From Brevundimonas sp. LM2 (GTDB lineage: Bacteria; Pseudomonadota; Alphaproteobacteria; Caulobacterales; Caulobacteraceae): 64,000 nucleotides of DNA. Position numbers and translations under genes: made by a program. The notes beneath the pieces are model-generated. The model was not told where the DNA came from. It saw only the letters and a list, made by a program, of their open reading frames with translations, and did not search any database. Below are positions 63,528 through 64,000 of this stretch, piece by piece (the stretch's first letter is position 1; each line of letters opens with the position of its first letter). The DNA lies in assembly GCF_002002865.1 (NCBI RefSeq), contig NZ_CP019508.1:124001-188000 (forward strand). Direction: 5' to 3'.

Positions 63528-63898
63528 ACAGGGACGTGATCAACAGCCTGGCCTGGGGCGGCGGCATCGTCGCCCTCGCCCTCGTCTCGAGCGCGGCGCG
63601 CAATCTCGGCTACATCGACCAGGAGACCACCCTGCGGATCGTCCTGGGCGCCACCGGCCTGATGATCGCCTCGTTCGGCGATCGCATCCCCAAGACCTTC
63701 GTTCGCGGCGAAGGGGCCCGCAAGGCCCAGCGCGTCGCCGCCTGGTCGATGGTGATCAGTGGTCTGGTCTATGCCGGAGCCTTCATCTTCGCGCCGATCG
63801 CGACCGCGGTGGTGGTCGGCTGCGGGGCGGTGATCCTCGGGATGGCCGTCACCTTCGCCTACTGCCTGTCGCTGCGCGGCAGGGCCAGGGCTGCCTGA
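63524..63898 (+). CDS. Small membrane protein, SdpI-like
   Basis: A 124-residue integral-membrane protein with four predicted helices (LAWGGGIVALALVSSAA, TTLRIVLGATGLMIASFGD, AAWSMVISGLVYAGAFIFAPI, AVVVGCGAVILGMAVTFAYCL). A GDRIPKTF-type stretch after helix two resembles SdpI (GNxxPK). The four-base overlap with the ArsR gene supports a repressor/membrane-partner module, by inference. Confidence 0.72.
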   Translation: MNRDVINSLAWGGGIVALALVSSAARNLGYIDQETTLRIVLGATGLMIASFGDRIPKTFVRGEGARKAQRVAAWSMVISGLVYAGAFIFAPIATAVVVGCGAVILGMAVTFAYCLSLRGRARAA

Positions 63899-63906
63899 CG
63901 CGGGCG

Positions 63907-64000
63907 ATGGGTCGCCTTGCCGTCAAACTGACGCCCGGGGCCTCGGCCGACCGGATCGACGGCTGGGGGGTCGACCCCGAGGGACGGCCGGTCCTCCAGG
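63907..64000 (+). CDS. DUF167 (YggU) family protein, partial
   Basis: The first 31 codons of a gene cut by the window edge: GRLAVKLTPGASADRIDGWGVDPEGRPVLQ matches the start of the DUF167/YggU family (small alpha/beta proteins of unknown role). ATG 63907 is nine bases after the previous stop. Confidence 0.75.
   Translation, partial: MGRLAVKLTPGASADRIDGWGVDPEGRPVLQ

Overview
The window is 64 kb of very GC-rich, densely packed bacterial chromosome. Gene content points to an alphaproteobacterium of the order Caulobacterales, most likely Brevundimonas or a close relative. The main reasons are a complete PhyR-NepR-EcfG-PhyK general stress cluster, ubiG, ptsP (EI-Ntr), a ccmC-ccmD-ccmG cluster, a SapC-family gene, entericidin-like lipoproteins and G+C-biased codon use throughout. 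The genus is an inference from family resemblance. I found no tRNA, rRNA, insertion sequence, prophage or CRISPR array. This is mostly core chromosome with a few small accessory insertions.

Layout. 0-12 kb holds housekeeping genes: an OmpA-like lipoprotein, a methyltransferase divergent from comF, a tightly overlapped grxC-nitrilase-DUF1178-GNAT run, ubiG divergent from lysC, then ptsP, a RodZ-like HTH membrane protein and ispG. 11.6-15.2 kb has two lipoproteins, a secreted hydrolase, a ParD/ParE-type toxin-antitoxin pair flanked by a duplicated gene end, and a TSUP exporter. 15.3-24 kb has prfA (start codon inside a strong hairpin), ccmCDG, a MarR regulator with a lysine-rich tail, yciB-ftsY, and a YdbS/YdbT-like PH-domain pair. 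23-33.5 kb is more accessory: an oxidoreductase divergent from a LysR gene, a DUF4386-like gene with an in-frame amber stop, a TetR operon, nadE carrying an inserted palindromic repeat, a single-domain response regulator, a frameshifted glutathione S-transferase, and a serine hydrolase.

32.7-48.7 kb holds a nucleotidyltransferase/metallophosphoesterase pair, a MASE1 hybrid kinase, a PAP2 phosphatase, nrdA behind a candidate NrdR box pair, an LpxR-like outer-membrane protein, corA, a CHAP protein, an acyltransferase, an orphan cytosine-C5 methyltransferase, arfB, a YaiI-family gene, and alanine dehydrogenase divergent from an Lrp regulator. 48.7-64 kb holds a succinate-semialdehyde-type dehydrogenase, an MHS-family transporter, the general stress cluster, an MDR oxidoreductase, a hotdog protein, sapC, a Fur/Zur regulator, etfBA, and an ArsR/SdpI-like pair. 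The last gene (DUF167) runs off the window.

The most coherent system is the general stress response at 52.1-56.5 kb. Four sites match GGAAC-N16-CGTT exactly: two in the divergent phyR/nepR promoter region, one in front of an entericidin-like lipoprotein (lying in the 3' end of phyK), and one in front of a single-pass membrane protein. Sigma factor, anti-sigma factor, anti-anti-sigma factor, sensor kinase and two probable targets therefore sit together. The other notable items are the toxin-antitoxin insertion, the repeat element read through as protein inside nadE, two broken genes, and several precise regulatory palindromes.
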